This document shows, piece after piece, positions 24,633-35,015 of a stretch of DNA of 64,000 nt. This stretch comes from Lentilactobacillus senioris. Its GTDB lineage: Bacteria > Bacillota > Bacilli > Lactobacillales > Lactobacillaceae. The notes under the pieces are model-generated. The model did no database searches. It was not told where the DNA came from and saw only the letters and a program-made list of their open reading frames with translations. Both the position numbers and the translations under genes were made by a program. Within the stretch, counting starts at the first letter, position 1. The number at the start of each line of letters is the position of its first letter. The DNA lies in contig NZ_JAPQEZ010000003.1 in NCBI RefSeq assembly GCF_026798195.1, positions 186,001-250,000 of the forward strand. Reading direction: 5' to 3'.

Positions 24633-24779
24633 TTTTGTTTCGCGATGTAATGTAACTTTGCGTTGACGTGGGCAATATTTATCAAGCTCCAAACGATCAG
24701 GGTTGTTACGACGGTTCTTGCTGGATAAATAATTACGTTCGTGGCATTCAGTACATTCTAAAGTAATGTGTACTCGCAT
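24630..24779 (-). CDS. rpmG: 50S ribosomal protein L33
   Basis: 49 residues, found by hand: [20 protein letters not shown], then [21 protein letters not shown]. The N-terminal CTEC pair is present, but the second pair is reduced to a single C (YCPRQRK), so it is a form with incomplete zinc ligands, as in one of the two L33 paralogues common in Firmicutes. GGAGG lies eight bases before the ATG. Located between a PBP gene and the cyclo-ligase gene. Confidence 0.93.
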   Translation of the reverse strand: MRVHITLECTECHERNYLSSKNRRNNPDRLELDKYCPRQRKVTLHRETK

Positions 24780-24886
24780 TGAGTTATACCTCCAAACCTT
24801 TAATTAAAGTGAAGCTAATTAGATAGCTCTAACCTAAAATAGTTTATCATTAATTAATTCAAATTACTAGTTAAAAAGCAATTAAA

Positions 24887-24908
24887 TGTTAAGTATTTTT
24901 ACTTAACA
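24887..24908 (-). terminator. weak hairpin at the end of the PBP gene
   Basis: TGTTAAGTA / TACTTAACA forms a 9-bp stem overlapping the stop codon of the PBP gene. The following sequence is only moderately T-rich, so termination may be partial and rpmG may receive readthrough. Confidence 0.4.
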
Positions 24909-26953
24909 GTAGATGAAGACTGAACATCCTTCCAATAAGCACTATAGATTTTTTTAGCTAGTTCCATATTATTGCTTTCGGCATCTACTCCCAAGTTAGG
25001 CATTGCTAAGGCAACTACCACTTGCGGATCATCGGTTGGCGCATAGGAAGCTAAACTTAAAGTAACTGTTTCGGTGCCATTATAGAACGTTTGAGCCGTC
25101 CCAGTTTTAGCGGAAACACTTGGACTAATAGAAGCCAATTTACCACCCGTCTTATAAGCATTATTACCATGAACCACCTGATAAAAGCCACGCTTAACCA
25201 AATCTTTTTCCGCTTGCGTCATTGGAATAGTATTTAAGACTTTAGGCATCACGGTAGTTTTCACTGCCCCTAACTTACCATCGTTGCTAGTGCCCCGAAT
25301 GGATTCCACTACATGCGGTTGAATCCGATAGCCACCATTAGCCATTGTAGACATATATTGAGCAACTTGGATCATAGTATAAGCATCGTAGTTCCCAAAT
25401 GAAAGGTCTAAAGCATTACCAATATGGGATCTAGTACTTGGACCAGCGATCCCCGTAGTTTCTCCCGGAATATCAATCCCAGTCTTCACTCCTAATCCAA
25501 ATTGTTCAAAGTAGCCACGCATTTTATTAAAGATACTAGTAGACATATTGAGGCCACCACCAGAAACATAGTTAAACTTAGCTTCCTTCATTGCTAATTG
25601 CATCATATACGAGTTAGAAGAAACTTCTAATGCCCCGGCAGCATCCACAGCAATGTTTTGTCCCCCGTTTTTATTAAACCAAGAAGTTTTCTTTACCCCA
25701 CCAACGTTAATTGGCATATCGGTTAAAACACTGTTAGTTGGAGTAATAACCCCATCCATTAAAGCTCCAGAGACCATGGCTCCTTTAACAACGGAACCCA
25801 TAACGATCGAATTATTAATAGTTCCTAAAACGTTATTGGTGATTTTAGCAGTCGCTGGATCTCTATCAACTCCGGCCATCCCAATAATTGCTCCGTTTTT
25901 AGGATTCATAACTACTGCATAAGTCCCCGTTGAATATCCACCAGCTCCTTCTTCAGCTGATCTAACTGCTGCTTGTAGGTCCTTTTGGAATTTAGCGTTA
26001 ATGGTCAATTGTAAGTTGTCTCCCTTTTGACCACCGTACTTTTTGATTTCCTTAGTAATTTGATTATCACTGTTTAAAATTACTTCAGTTTGAGATTTGG
26101 TTCCACTTAGAACGGATTGATATTGTTTTTCCAAATAACTTTGACCAACACTATCATTTCGTGAGTAACCTTCGGCTAATAACTCATTAACCCGATCACT
26201 TGGCAACCCCGTCTTTTCGTTAGAAACCGTTCCAGAAATATTTTGGATGGATTTACCACTTGGGTAACTTCTTGTCCAGCTGGTTCCCACGTTTACTCCG
26301 GGCATTTCTGCTAAATGTTCACCTACTTCAGCTAATTCTCGTTGAGAAACTCCGGAGTCCTTGATGTAGGTAGTTGATAGTTGGTACGAACTACTCATTT
26401 TAGCAAAAATAACCGCAGCATTCTTCATAGCTTTAGTAAAGTGAAGTTGCTTACTATTGTTTTGTACATAATCTAAAGCCATATTATATTGAGCCGTTGC
26501 AGTATACTTGCTAATATTAGGGATCTTAGCCATAATCTTTTTTAAGTTGTTATTATCTGCTAAATAATAATCTGCCAATTGCCGAGAAGTTAAGGAGCTA
26601 TGTGATACCTTTACGTATTTAGACAGCGTATTAGCTGTCTTATAAATATCACTAGATAACTCATTAACTCCCTTGGTATAGGTAATGGCTTGATGGGCTG
26701 AATTACCCACCAATACTTTACCGGTTGAATCATAAATCATTCCCCGTTGAACATTACCAGTCATCGTGGAAGTATCTGATTTATTCACTTCAGCTTTAAA
26801 GCGAGCCCCATACATAACTTGCAAATACGCCAGCTGCGCTAATAAAGCGGCAAATAAAATTCCGACAATCACAAAAATAATGTTCAGTCGGAAAGGTAGA
26901 GTGGAACCTTTTTTATTCTTATTACGGTCGTTTTTCTTTTTAAATATTTTCAA
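24899..26953 (-). CDS. class B penicillin-binding protein (transpeptidase, PBP2B type)
   Basis: 684 residues. A basic N-terminus (KKKNDRNKNKKG) and one membrane helix (about 24-46) are followed by the pedestal domain (RGMIYDSTGKVL) and the transpeptidase domain: active-site Ser in GSVVKGAMV (SxxK), SSN in EVSSNSYMM, and KTG in SAKTGTAQTF. It cross-links septal or peripheral peptidoglycan outside the membrane. No PASTA repeats are seen, arguing for a PBP2B/elongation-type rather than PBP2x protein. It neighbours rpmG, a known lactobacillar arrangement. Confidence 0.92.
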   Translation of the reverse strand: MKIFKKKNDRNKNKKGSTLPFRLNIIFVIVGILFAALLAQLAYLQVMYGARFKAEVNKSDTSTMTGNVQRGMIYDSTGKVLVGNSAHQAITYTKGVNELSSDIYKTANTLSKYVKVSHSSLTSRQLADYYLADNNNLKKIMAKIPNISKYTATAQYNMALDYVQNNSKQLHFTKAMKNAAVIFAKMSSSYQLSTTYIKDSGVSQRELAEVGEHLAEMPGVNVGTSWTRSYPSGKSIQNISGTVSNEKTGLPSDRVNELLAEGYSRNDSVGQSYLEKQYQSVLSGTKSQTEVILNSDNQITKEIKKYGGQKGDNLQLTINAKFQKDLQAAVRSAEEGAGGYSTGTYAVVMNPKNGAIIGMAGVDRDPATAKITNNVLGTINNSIVMGSVVKGAMVSGALMDGVITPTNSVLTDMPINVGGVKKTSWFNKNGGQNIAVDAAGALEVSSNSYMMQLAMKEAKFNYVSGGGLNMSTSIFNKMRGYFEQFGLGVKTGIDIPGETTGIAGPSTRSHIGNALDLSFGNYDAYTMIQVAQYMSTMANGGYRIQPHVVESIRGTSNDGKLGAVKTTVMPKVLNTIPMTQAEKDLVKRGFYQVVHGNNAYKTGGKLASISPSVSAKTGTAQTFYNGTETVTLSLASYAPTDDPQVVVALAMPNLGVDAESNNMELAKKIYSAYWKDVQSSSTVK

Positions 26954-27025
26954 AGTTTATTACTCCTTACCATGATAAATATTCTATCAAATTTAAGGGG
27001 CAAAAACTAGCTGCCATAACTAATC

Positions 27026-27054
27026 TTAAACATATTATGGTAACCTAAAATAAT
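27026..27054 (+). promoter_or_regulatory. promoter of the YfhO gene
   Basis: TTAAAC (27026-27031), 17 bases, AATAAT (27049-27054), 25 bases before the ATG; GGAAAGGAAG serves as ribosome site. Moderate match to consensus. Confidence 0.45.
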
Positions 27055-27078
27055 GAATTAACTGGAAAGGAAGTTAAC

Positions 27079-29706
27079 ATGAAATTAAAACAACATCCCT
27101 TAATTATTAGTTTTTTACTACCAATAATTATTACTACTATTTATTTTGCCTTCCGGGGGATGGCTCCGTTTGGTCAGTCGTCCATTTTAACCGTCGATCT
27201 TGGTCAACAATATATTGACTTCTTCGCTTATTTTAAGCATACGTTGTTAACTGACCCAAGCAGTTTTTTATACTCTTTTTCTAAAGGGCTTGGCGGTGAT
27301 ATGCTGGGTACTTGGGCGTATTATTTAATGAGTCCGTTAAATCTCATTTTATTATTTTGTTCCACCAGCCAGTTGCCCAGTGGCATATTAATTCTAACGG
27401 TACTTAAATACGGCTTATCTGGGTTAACCTTCGCCTATTTATTAAAAGCCAACAAAGTTAATACTGCATATATCCCTGTTTTTGCAATTTCGTATTCATT
27501 GATGGGGTGGGTGATTGCTAATCAATTAAACATTATTTGGTTAGACGCAGTTATTATCTTGCCGTTAATTTATTTAGGATTACAACGCCTTATTTTACAG
27601 CAACGCGTTGGTACTTACATTACTTGGCTAGCCATTATGTTAATCGTTAATTACTATCTTGCTTTCATGATCGCTATCTTTACCGTTTTAACTAGCTGGT
27701 TTATCAATATTAATTTCAGTAATAGTCGGCGTCAGTTTTGGCAAAACCAATGGCGGTGGTTATGGAGTTCTTTAGTTGCTGGTGGAATATCCGCAGTTAT
27801 TACCCTACCAACTTTTTATTCTTTACTAACTAGCAAAATTAATTATTCAGAAAATAAAATAAATTGGAAAATTGAATATCTTCCACTAAAATTTTTCGGC
27901 AAGTTTTTTACCGGCTCCCTAGATTTTAAACAATTACCCAGTGGGACGCCCAATATATTCGTAGCTAGTTTAGTACTAATTTTATTTAATTATTTTTATT
28001 TTTCCAAGCAGTTCAACCGCAAACTCAGACTAACACATGGACTAATTACCCTCATTTTATTTGTATCAATGTGGTTTGAACCCTTAGATTTATTTTGGCA
28101 CGCCATGCAAATGCCAGTGTGGTACACTTATCGATTTGCTTTTATATTTTCATTTTGGTTAGTTTTAACTGCTGCAAAAGTTTTCACTACAGTTTTAAGT
28201 GATGAATTGTCATTAAATGCTCTTAAAAAAGCACTGATCATTAGTTTTATAACTATATTTGTAGTGGGTATACTGTTACCCAAACTAGAGTACCTAACTC
28301 TCACTAATTATATCTGGGGAATTATCTATTTTAGTTTAACTGCAGCTTTAATAATTTTAGTGCAGAAATTTAAACTATGGCAAGTTAATTATCTTCCGGG
28401 ACTGCTCCTACTCTTAGTTGGAGCCGAAATGGCCTTTAACTTAGTAAACTCCTTGAACAACCTTGCCTACCTCTCCAAAGATGAATATACCGTCCCAGCT
28501 TCAATTATTCAGCAACAGGCTGCTAGGCTTCCACAAAAACCAAATAACTTTTACAGGGTGGCTAGCACGTTTATGAGAACTAAAAATGATGCTTTAACTG
28601 GCAGCTATAATGGTACCTCTGTTTTTAGCTCAACCTTGGAAAGTACCAGTAGCAAATTTTATGGTAATTTAGGTGCCCCCGATGGAGATTCTTTTATTGC
28701 TTACACTAACGGTACCACCTTTAGTGATACTTTATTGGGGATTAAATATTATTGGAGTGCTAATGCTGTTCAAAATCCATTAACTGGCAAACCGGCCAAT
28801 TCACCACTAGAAACTCAAACCACCCGACCGGACCTTAATAGTTATCCGATAATGAATAAGGATCAATACGTTTCTACTCATGTAAACTCAAATGCCCTCC
28901 CAATAGCATTTCTAGCTAATGCCACTGACTTTAATTATCAAACTACCAATTCGCCCATTGCATTTCAAAACCAACTCTTTACTCAAATTACCAACCAATC
29001 TCAGTCTTTAATTGTCCCGACTAAATTACCTACTTTAAATTACCAAAATCTTTATCCGGTTAACAAATTAACCAATTCTGTATTGAGAAAACGCCAATTA
29101 TTGAATCCTGCTTCGTTTAACTTTACTTTAAAAGCTAAAAAGGGCCATTCCTATTACCTAACCTTAGGCTCTGATGTTTCTAGCAAAGAAGTAGCGATTT
29201 ACGTCAACGGTAAAAAAATAAAGCAATATTCCAATTACCGACATACCGTAATTGCTAACTTAGCTAACGTAAAGAAAAATGAAAACGTAGCTGTTTTATT
29301 TGTGGTTAAAAAGAACAACGCTTGGCTCCAAAATGTTAATTTGTATCAATTAAATAACAAACGTTTAAACACAGCATTAAAAGAAACTAAGACTCGTTCA
29401 TTAAAACTTACCCATGTTTCCAATACCAACGTTACAGGAAACATTACCATCAATAAAAACCGGCAAGACTTACTAACCACCATTCCAGCTTCTAAGGGCT
29501 GGCATGTCAAGGTTGATGATCATCCAATTAAAACCCAAACCTGGGGACAAATGTTTCTTAAAGTTCCTCTGTCTCGTGGTCACCACCGGATTCAAATTAC
29601 CTATTGGCCACAAGGGCTGACTGCTGGCATAATTATTTCCTGCTGTTCACTTTTACTTTTGGTAATTATTTTAATTAAGAAACGCCCAAAACAAACCCTT
29701 ATTTAA
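27079..29706 (+). CDS. YfhO family membrane protein
   Basis: 875 residues with about a dozen membrane helices in the first half, an extracellular region (about 480-830) rich in Asn, Thr and Ser, and a final membrane helix before a basic tail. Early motifs TVDLGQQYIDFFAYFKH and SKGLGGDMLGTWAYYLMSPLNL are typical of YfhO, which resembles GT-C glycosyltransferases and works with a polyprenyl-phosphate glycosyltransferase to decorate teichoic acids. No such partner gene is adjacent, so it may act with a distant one. It is divergent from the PBP gene. Confidence 0.9.
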   Translation: MKLKQHPLIISFLLPIIITTIYFAFRGMAPFGQSSILTVDLGQQYIDFFAYFKHTLLTDPSSFLYSFSKGLGGDMLGTWAYYLMSPLNLILLFCSTSQLPSGILILTVLKYGLSGLTFAYLLKANKVNTAYIPVFAISYSLMGWVIANQLNIIWLDAVIILPLIYLGLQRLILQQRVGTYITWLAIMLIVNYYLAFMIAIFTVLTSWFININFSNSRRQFWQNQWRWLWSSLVAGGISAVITLPTFYSLLTSKINYSENKINWKIEYLPLKFFGKFFTGSLDFKQLPSGTPNIFVASLVLILFNYFYFSKQFNRKLRLTHGLITLILFVSMWFEPLDLFWHAMQMPVWYTYRFAFIFSFWLVLTAAKVFTTVLSDELSLNALKKALIISFITIFVVGILLPKLEYLTLTNYIWGIIYFSLTAALIILVQKFKLWQVNYLPGLLLLLVGAEMAFNLVNSLNNLAYLSKDEYTVPASIIQQQAARLPQKPNNFYRVASTFMRTKNDALTGSYNGTSVFSSTLESTSSKFYGNLGAPDGDSFIAYTNGTTFSDTLLGIKYYWSANAVQNPLTGKPANSPLETQTTRPDLNSYPIMNKDQYVSTHVNSNALPIAFLANATDFNYQTTNSPIAFQNQLFTQITNQSQSLIVPTKLPTLNYQNLYPVNKLTNSVLRKRQLLNPASFNFTLKAKKGHSYYLTLGSDVSSKEVAIYVNGKKIKQYSNYRHTVIANLANVKKNENVAVLFVVKKNNAWLQNVNLYQLNNKRLNTALKETKTRSLKLTHVSNTNVTGNITINKNRQDLLTTIPASKGWHVKVDDHPIKTQTWGQMFLKVPLSRGHHRIQITYWPQGLTAGIIISCCSLLLLVIILIKKRPKQTLI

Positions 29707-29748
29707 AAATCTCCAAGTCATGAAATGACTTCGTGGTCCAAAATAAAG

Positions 29749-29793
29749 AAAAATAGACTTTAACACATTTCCACGTGTTAAAGTCTATTTTTT
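29749..29793. terminator. bidirectional terminator, YfhO / HesB-like gene
   Basis: AAATAGACTTTAACAC pairs perfectly with its complement around an 8-base loop, with A and T runs outside. It serves convergent genes on both strands. Confidence 0.92.
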
Positions 29794-29840
29794 ATGGCTT
29801 CAAACAATTTATGTCATAACCATTTTTATTAATTTTGTAT

Positions 29841-30149
29841 TTATAGTTCGCCATTTTCCGTATAAGTGTAGATTAAATTTTCCCCTTTAGCAGGATCAAA
29901 ATCAATATCAAAATCTAATCCTTTAAAGAACCATTCATCTGGCATTGCCACAAAAAAGTTAATGCCATCTTTAATGGTGCTAGCGTACATTTCTCCTGGA
30001 TCGTCATCTCGAGCTAAAGCTAAAGAAAAACCGTTATGAACTGGCGTTTTACCGTAAACTTTACCGTAAAAATGAACCCCATTACCGCTTTTTAAACCCA
30101 TTTCATCTTGAAACCACTTGCTAGCTGCATCAGATACCGTAATCTTCAT
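29841..30149 (-). CDS. HesB/YneR-like protein lacking cysteines
   Basis: 102 residues of the iron-sulfur biosynthesis A-type fold (MKITVSDAASKWFQDEMGL, GVHFYGKVYGK, PDEWFFKGLDFDIDFDP). The three cysteines that bind Fe-S in IscA/SufA are absent; the protein has none. It therefore matches the YneR/HesB-like group of Firmicutes whose function is unknown and is unlikely to carry a cluster. It has its own space between the greA terminator and a bidirectional terminator. Confidence 0.85.
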   Translation of the reverse strand: MKITVSDAASKWFQDEMGLKSGNGVHFYGKVYGKTPVHNGFSLALARDDDPGEMYASTIKDGINFFVAMPDEWFFKGLDFDIDFDPAKGENLIYTYTENGEL

Positions 30150-30225
30150 TTAAAACACCTCTTAATTCATTATGAATTCGGTTACATTATACCATTGATA
30201 GCTTTTTTTCACAAAGTTTTAATTG

Positions 30226-30278
30226 TAAAAAAATAGCTAATTAGTCAATTTCGTAAACTAATTAGCTATCTGTTTTTA
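30226..30278 (-). terminator. terminator after greA
   Basis: A 13-bp perfect inverted repeat (ATAGCTAATTAGT / ACTAATTAGCTAT) with an 11-base loop and seven T on the minus strand, just after the greA stop. Confidence 0.88.
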
Positions 30279-30752
30279 TTTAACTTCTGTAATTTTAACC
30301 TTCATTGAACCAGCTGGAGTATCGATAGCCACTTCTTCGTTGATTCGGTGACCAATTAAGCCCTTAGCAATTGGGGATTCATTAGAAATTTTGCCCGCCA
30401 TTGGATCTGCTTCTGCAGCCCCCACAATTTGATAAGTTTCTGGTTCTTCATCCGGTAACTCCTGAAAAGTAACCATTTTACCAAGGGTTACTTCGTCTTT
30501 ATCACTAGAATTAGAATCAATAATTTCAGCATATTGAAGCATATGTTCAATCGTTTGAATTCGACTTTCTAGCATACTTTGTTCGTCCTTAGCAGATTCA
30601 TATTCAGAGTTTTCTGATAAATCTCCGTAGCTTCGAGCAATTTTAATTCTTTCAACTACTTTAGGTCGTTGGTTAATTTTTAAATCTTCTAATTCTTCTT
30701 CTAATTTGACGCGCCCTTCAGCGGTCATTGGATATGATTGTTGTTCAGCCAT
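30276..30752 (-). CDS. greA: transcription elongation factor GreA
   Basis: Rescues backtracked RNA polymerase by stimulating transcript cleavage. 158 residues: N-terminal coiled coil ([17 protein letters not shown]) with the acidic tip [14 protein letters not shown] near residue 45, then the FKBP-like domain with [16 protein letters not shown]. Last gene of pheS-pheT-mltG-udk-greA, 18 bases after udk. Confidence 0.96.
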   Translation of the reverse strand: MAEQQSYPMTAEGRVKLEEELEDLKINQRPKVVERIKIARSYGDLSENSEYESAKDEQSMLESRIQTIEHMLQYAEIIDSNSSDKDEVTLGKMVTFQELPDEEPETYQIVGAAEADPMAGKISNESPIAKGLIGHRINEEVAIDTPAGSMKVKITEVK

Positions 30753-30770
30753 GTTTTTTCCCTCTTTTTA

Positions 30771-31442
30771 TTAAATGGTAGAATCGACGTTATTTTCGAC
30801 TTGAGTATTGCCGCGTTTACTTAAGATGGAACGAATTTTAGTAGTTAATAGATCAATGGCCACCTGATTTTGCCCGCCTTCTGGAACGATAATATCAGCA
30901 TACCGTTTGGAAGGCTCCACAAATTGATGGTACATCGGCTTAACAGTTGATAGATATTGAGTGATCACGCTATCCAGTGAACGCCCCCGTTCCTTGGTAT
31001 CTCGTTGAATTCGCCGAATCAAACGGATATCATCATCAGTATCAACAAAGACTTTAATGTCCATCAGGTCCCGTAAGCGTTGATCATCTAAAATTAAAAT
31101 TCCCTCTAAAATAATTACTTCTCGAGGTTCTTGCCGAATAGTCTCAGAACTTCTAGTAAGTAAATTATAATCATAAACTGGTTTTTCAATTGCTTGGTAA
31201 TTTAATAATTGTTGTAATTGTTCAATTAAAAGGTCCGTATCAAACGCCAGCGGATGATCATAGTTAACAGCTGCCCGTTGTTCCATAGTCATGTCCGCTT
31301 GATCGTTATAATACGAGTCTTGTTGTAAGATCGTCAAGGAGTAATTGGATAATTGATCAAAAATTGTACGACTAACGGTGGTTTTTCCACTACCGGATCC
31401 ACCAGTTACCCCAATTACTACTGGTCGTCGTTTATCGGTCAT
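30771..31442 (-). CDS. udk: uridine kinase
   Basis: Phosphorylates uridine and cytidine in pyrimidine salvage. 223 residues starting [21 protein letters not shown] (P-loop at about 15-22), with [17 protein letters not shown] and IILEGILIL. The open frame upstream runs 24 codons into mltG, but GAAGGG eight bases before this ATG decides the start. The mltG-udk-greA order is conserved in Bacillus and lactobacilli. Confidence 0.95.
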   Translation of the reverse strand: MTDKRRPVVIGVTGGSGSGKTTVSRTIFDQLSNYSLTILQQDSYYNDQADMTMEQRAAVNYDHPLAFDTDLLIEQLQQLLNYQAIEKPVYDYNLLTRSSETIRQEPREVIILEGILILDDQRLRDLMDIKVFVDTDDDIRLIRRIQRDTKERGRSLDSVITQYLSTVKPMYHQFVEPSKRYADIIVPEGGQNQVAIDLLTTKIRSILSKRGNTQVENNVDSTI

Positions 31443-31461
31443 TAATATTTCCCTTCTTAAT

Positions 31462-32553
31462 TTATTCCATGTATTTAGCAACATTTGCTTGGTGTTGTTC
31501 ATACGTTTTAGCATAATAGATTTTTTGAGTTTTGGTATTAGCTACAAAGTACAAGTAATCCTTCTTGCGATCAATTGGATTAAGTACCGCTTTAATGGCG
31601 CTAATCGATGGGCTATCAAATGGTCCTGGTCCAAAACCAGCATTAACGTACAAGTTATATGGTGAGTCGACCTTCAAGTCTTTAGCCGTTAACGTTTTAC
31701 TATTCTTGTGAATAGCGTAAAGAACCGAAATATCTGATTGAATTGGCATTGAAATATCAATTCGATTTAAGAACACACCAGCCATTCTTTGCCGTTCTTT
31801 TTGATCAGCACCTTCTCGTTCAATTAACGAAGCTAAGGTTAGAACTTCTTGAACAGTCATTTTGCTCTTTTTAATCTTATTATAATAAGGTTTCAAGACA
31901 AAATTAGTTTGAGCCACCATTTGGTCAACTAGTTCTTGTAATGAAGTATTCTTTTTAACTTCATACGTTGCAGGATACAAATAACCTTCTAATAAATACC
32001 GTACTCCTTTAGCTTTGAGCGCTGAATTCAATAAGTGTGGGTATCTAGTAGCTAATTTCTTAACGAAAGTTCTGTTATTAACTAGTTTCTTGAAATCACT
32101 TGCAGAAAAATCAGTGGTATCTTCAATTTGTTGAGCAATTTGGTCTACGTTAGCACCCTCACGTACCAATAATTTACCCGTACTACTTTGAATTGGTTCA
32201 TCACTACCACCCTTTTGTAGGTCTTTAGCAATCGTCTTAAGACTCATAGAAGGTTTTAATTGATAGTAACCAGCCCTAAAATTACTCATGTTGCTAGACT
32301 TAACATAGTAATCAAAGACCATACCACTACGTACAATTCCTTTATTTTGTAAAATCGAACCAATTTGCTTGTTCGAAGCCCCCAAAGGAATGTGGATTTG
32401 AGTAACCGTATTGTCTTTTGGATTTAAAGGCTTCAATGATTTTTGGAAATAACGGTAACCTAAAAAGCCCACCACTAAAGCCAAAGCAACTAAAATACCA
32501 ATCACCCAAATAATTATCTTTTTACCTAAACTAGGCTTTTTTTCACTTCTCAT
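31462..32553 (-). CDS. mltG: endolytic murein transglycosylase MltG
   Basis: Cuts nascent glycan strands to set their length. 363 residues: cytoplasmic basic start, one membrane helix (about 12-33), a LysM-like subdomain (about 45-130) and the YceG catalytic domain with the Glu of [14 protein letters not shown] near residue 245 and [18 protein letters not shown]. Start ATG has GGAGGAAC upstream. It follows pheT by 38 bases with no terminator between. Confidence 0.93.
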   Translation of the reverse strand: MRSEKKPSLGKKIIIWVIGILVALALVVGFLGYRYFQKSLKPLNPKDNTVTQIHIPLGASNKQIGSILQNKGIVRSGMVFDYYVKSSNMSNFRAGYYQLKPSMSLKTIAKDLQKGGSDEPIQSSTGKLLVREGANVDQIAQQIEDTTDFSASDFKKLVNNRTFVKKLATRYPHLLNSALKAKGVRYLLEGYLYPATYEVKKNTSLQELVDQMVAQTNFVLKPYYNKIKKSKMTVQEVLTLASLIEREGADQKERQRMAGVFLNRIDISMPIQSDISVLYAIHKNSKTLTAKDLKVDSPYNLYVNAGFGPGPFDSPSISAIKAVLNPIDRKKDYLYFVANTKTQKIYYAKTYEQHQANVAKYME

Positions 32554-32591
32554 CAGTAGTTCCTCCTTGTGATTGATTATACAACGTGAGC

Positions 32592-35006
32592 CTACCGAAT
32601 CGAGGCGTTTAATTCTTCAGTTAAGTGTTTTTTAATTTTATCAAAAGCAGTGTTGACTTCTTCATCTTTCAAAGTGTCCTTAGGATTAACGTAGGTCAAT
32701 GAGTAAGCCATTGATTTACGTCCAGCAGCTACTTTAGCGCCCGCATAAACGTCAAACAAATTAACTGCCTTAAGATATTGCCCACCACGCTTATTAATAA
32801 TAGCCATTATCTGGCTGTTAGTAACGTCTTTAGCCACTTCAATCGCAATGTCTCGTTTGATGGCTGGATATTTAGCAACTGGTTCGTATTTGCTATCTTG
32901 TTTTGGCATATCAATCAATTCTTGTAAGTTGAGTTCAAATGCGTAAGTAGTCCCAATCTTATATTGCTTAGCCACTGAAGGATGAATTTCACCGATAAAA
33001 CCAACTTCGTGTTCATGAACTAAGATTTTAGCGGTTTTACCTGGGTGCATTTCAGGGAATTCGTTAGTAGCAACGTATTCTACTGGTCCAACAACACTAA
33101 GATTAGTTAATAATTGGTTCACAATACCCTTTAGTTGATAGAAATCAGCTGGTTGAGCTGCTTGGTTCCAACTAGCAGAATCAAATTCACCAGAAATTAC
33201 TCCGGCTAAATGTTCAACTTCGACTGGGCGAACTTGATCAACATCAGTTTTGTAAAAGACCCTACCTTGTTCATATAAAGCTACGTTTTTAACGTGATGA
33301 GCATTATTATAAGCCACATCATCTAACAAACCACTGATCAAGCTCATTCTTAAAACTGAGTGGTCTTGAGTCATCGGCCAGTTTAACTTGGTTAATTCGC
33401 TAGGCTGCATCAAGAACATCTTTGCTTTGTCAGCAGTAGTTAAAGAATAAGAAATAGCTTGCGTTAATCCTAGTCCTTCTAACGCATGGCGACTAGCTCG
33501 CGTAATTTTTTGTGCTTCTGTTAAACTACCAACGGTTTCTTGAGCAACCGGTAAGGTAGTTGGCAGTTCATCGTAGCCGTAAATTCTAGCAATTTCTTCA
33601 TACAAATCAGCGGCTTCAAAAATATCCCAGCGTCGAAGCGGAACGGTTACCGCAATGGCTTCATTGTTAACCTGAGTTTCAAATCCTAACCGATCAAAAA
33701 TAGCAATGATCTCAGCTTCTGTTAAGTCAGTTCCTAATACTTGGTTAACTCGGTTAACAGTAATGGAAATAGTTGGCGGAGTAGTTTGGAGTTCTGTGGC
33801 ATTAAGAGTACCTTTGGCAACACTACCAGTAGCTAATTCTTGAATCCAAGCTGCGGCTTCATCTAAAGCGCGTTGAACGCCAGCAACGTTAATGCCGCGT
33901 TCGAACCGTTGAGCAGCTTCTGTGTGAATTACATGGTGCCGGGCGGTCTTTCTAGTACTAATTGGATCAAACACAGCGGCTTCCAAAACAATATCAGTGG
34001 TTTGATCAGTAACTTCACTATTTAAGCCACCCATCACCCCAGCAATTCCAACTGCACCATTTTGATCCGCAATTATAGTATCTGTACTAGTTAATTCATA
34101 TTCTTTTTCATCCAAAGTTTGAATGGTTTCGTTTTCCTTAGCTTTTCGAACTTCTAGATGATTACCAGCTATTTTAGCTAAATCGTAAGCATGTAGTGGT
34201 TGACCATATTTCCAAAGGACGTAGTTAGTAGCATCTACCACGTTGTTAATTGGACGAATACCCGCTTGCCATAAACGAATTTGTAGCCATAGTGGACTAG
34301 GTTTAACTGCCACGTTATTAATTACACGAACTTTATAAGTAGGTGCTAAATCGGAATTAGCTAAAACCGTAATTTGTTCGTCGGTAGCCTGAGTACCATC
34401 TTCGGTCACTGATTTAACTTCAAAATGATCTTTAAGATCGTAAATAGCAGCCAGGTCCTTTACAGTTCCAAAAATGCTTAACATATCTCCTCGATTAGGA
34501 GTGACGTCAATATCAATCAAGGAATCTTCCATACCTAGGTAGGAATATACTGGATCTCCCAACACCGCATCATCCGGAAGGAAGTAAATACCATCAGCCC
34601 ATTCCTTAGGTACAACGTCCTTAGCCATACCTAATTCTTCTAATGAGCATAGCATCCCACTAGATTCAATACCGCGCATTTTTGATTTCTTAATTTTAAC
34701 GTTACCAGCTACACGAGAACCTGGTAAAGCTACAATAACTTTTTTACCGGCAGCGACGTTAGGGGCCCCACAAACAATTTGAAGGTTTTCAGCCTCACCC
34801 ACATCTACTTGACACACATGTAAATGATCAGAATCTGGATGATCTTCTAAGGAGATAACTTCACCCACTACAATTTTCTTTAATCCATCCATGGGAACGG
34901 TAACTGAATCTACTTCAACAGCAGACCGTTCAATTTTTTCAGCTACTTCTTTAGCTGGTAAATCAAGGTCCAAGTATTCTTGAAGCCATTTGTAAGAAAT
35001 TTTCAT
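32592..35006 (-). CDS. pheT: phenylalanine-tRNA ligase beta subunit
   Basis: 804 residues, the usual bacterial length. N-terminal EMAP-like tRNA-binding domain (about 40-150, HLHVCQVDVGE, QIVCGAPN), B3/B4 editing domain, B5, the catalytic-like core and the C-terminal FDX-ACB anticodon-binding domain (KYPAIKRDIAIEV, GRKSMAYSLTY). Forms the alpha2-beta2 enzyme with PheS, whose stop is about 10 bases upstream. The T-box in front of pheS controls both. Confidence 0.96.
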   Translation of the reverse strand: MKISYKWLQEYLDLDLPAKEVAEKIERSAVEVDSVTVPMDGLKKIVVGEVISLEDHPDSDHLHVCQVDVGEAENLQIVCGAPNVAAGKKVIVALPGSRVAGNVKIKKSKMRGIESSGMLCSLEELGMAKDVVPKEWADGIYFLPDDAVLGDPVYSYLGMEDSLIDIDVTPNRGDMLSIFGTVKDLAAIYDLKDHFEVKSVTEDGTQATDEQITVLANSDLAPTYKVRVINNVAVKPSPLWLQIRLWQAGIRPINNVVDATNYVLWKYGQPLHAYDLAKIAGNHLEVRKAKENETIQTLDEKEYELTSTDTIIADQNGAVGIAGVMGGLNSEVTDQTTDIVLEAAVFDPISTRKTARHHVIHTEAAQRFERGINVAGVQRALDEAAAWIQELATGSVAKGTLNATELQTTPPTISITVNRVNQVLGTDLTEAEIIAIFDRLGFETQVNNEAIAVTVPLRRWDIFEAADLYEEIARIYGYDELPTTLPVAQETVGSLTEAQKITRASRHALEGLGLTQAISYSLTTADKAKMFLMQPSELTKLNWPMTQDHSVLRMSLISGLLDDVAYNNAHHVKNVALYEQGRVFYKTDVDQVRPVEVEHLAGVISGEFDSASWNQAAQPADFYQLKGIVNQLLTNLSVVGPVEYVATNEFPEMHPGKTAKILVHEHEVGFIGEIHPSVAKQYKIGTTYAFELNLQELIDMPKQDSKYEPVAKYPAIKRDIAIEVAKDVTNSQIMAIINKRGGQYLKAVNLFDVYAGAKVAAGRKSMAYSLTYVNPKDTLKDEEVNTAFDKIKKHLTEELNASIR

Positions 35007-35015
35007 CTGTCTTTT

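Noticed and set aside
29713-29729. Small AAGTCAT/ATGACTT hairpin after the YfhO gene
   Set aside because: Short stem with no T tract; the strong terminator 20 bases further on explains termination.
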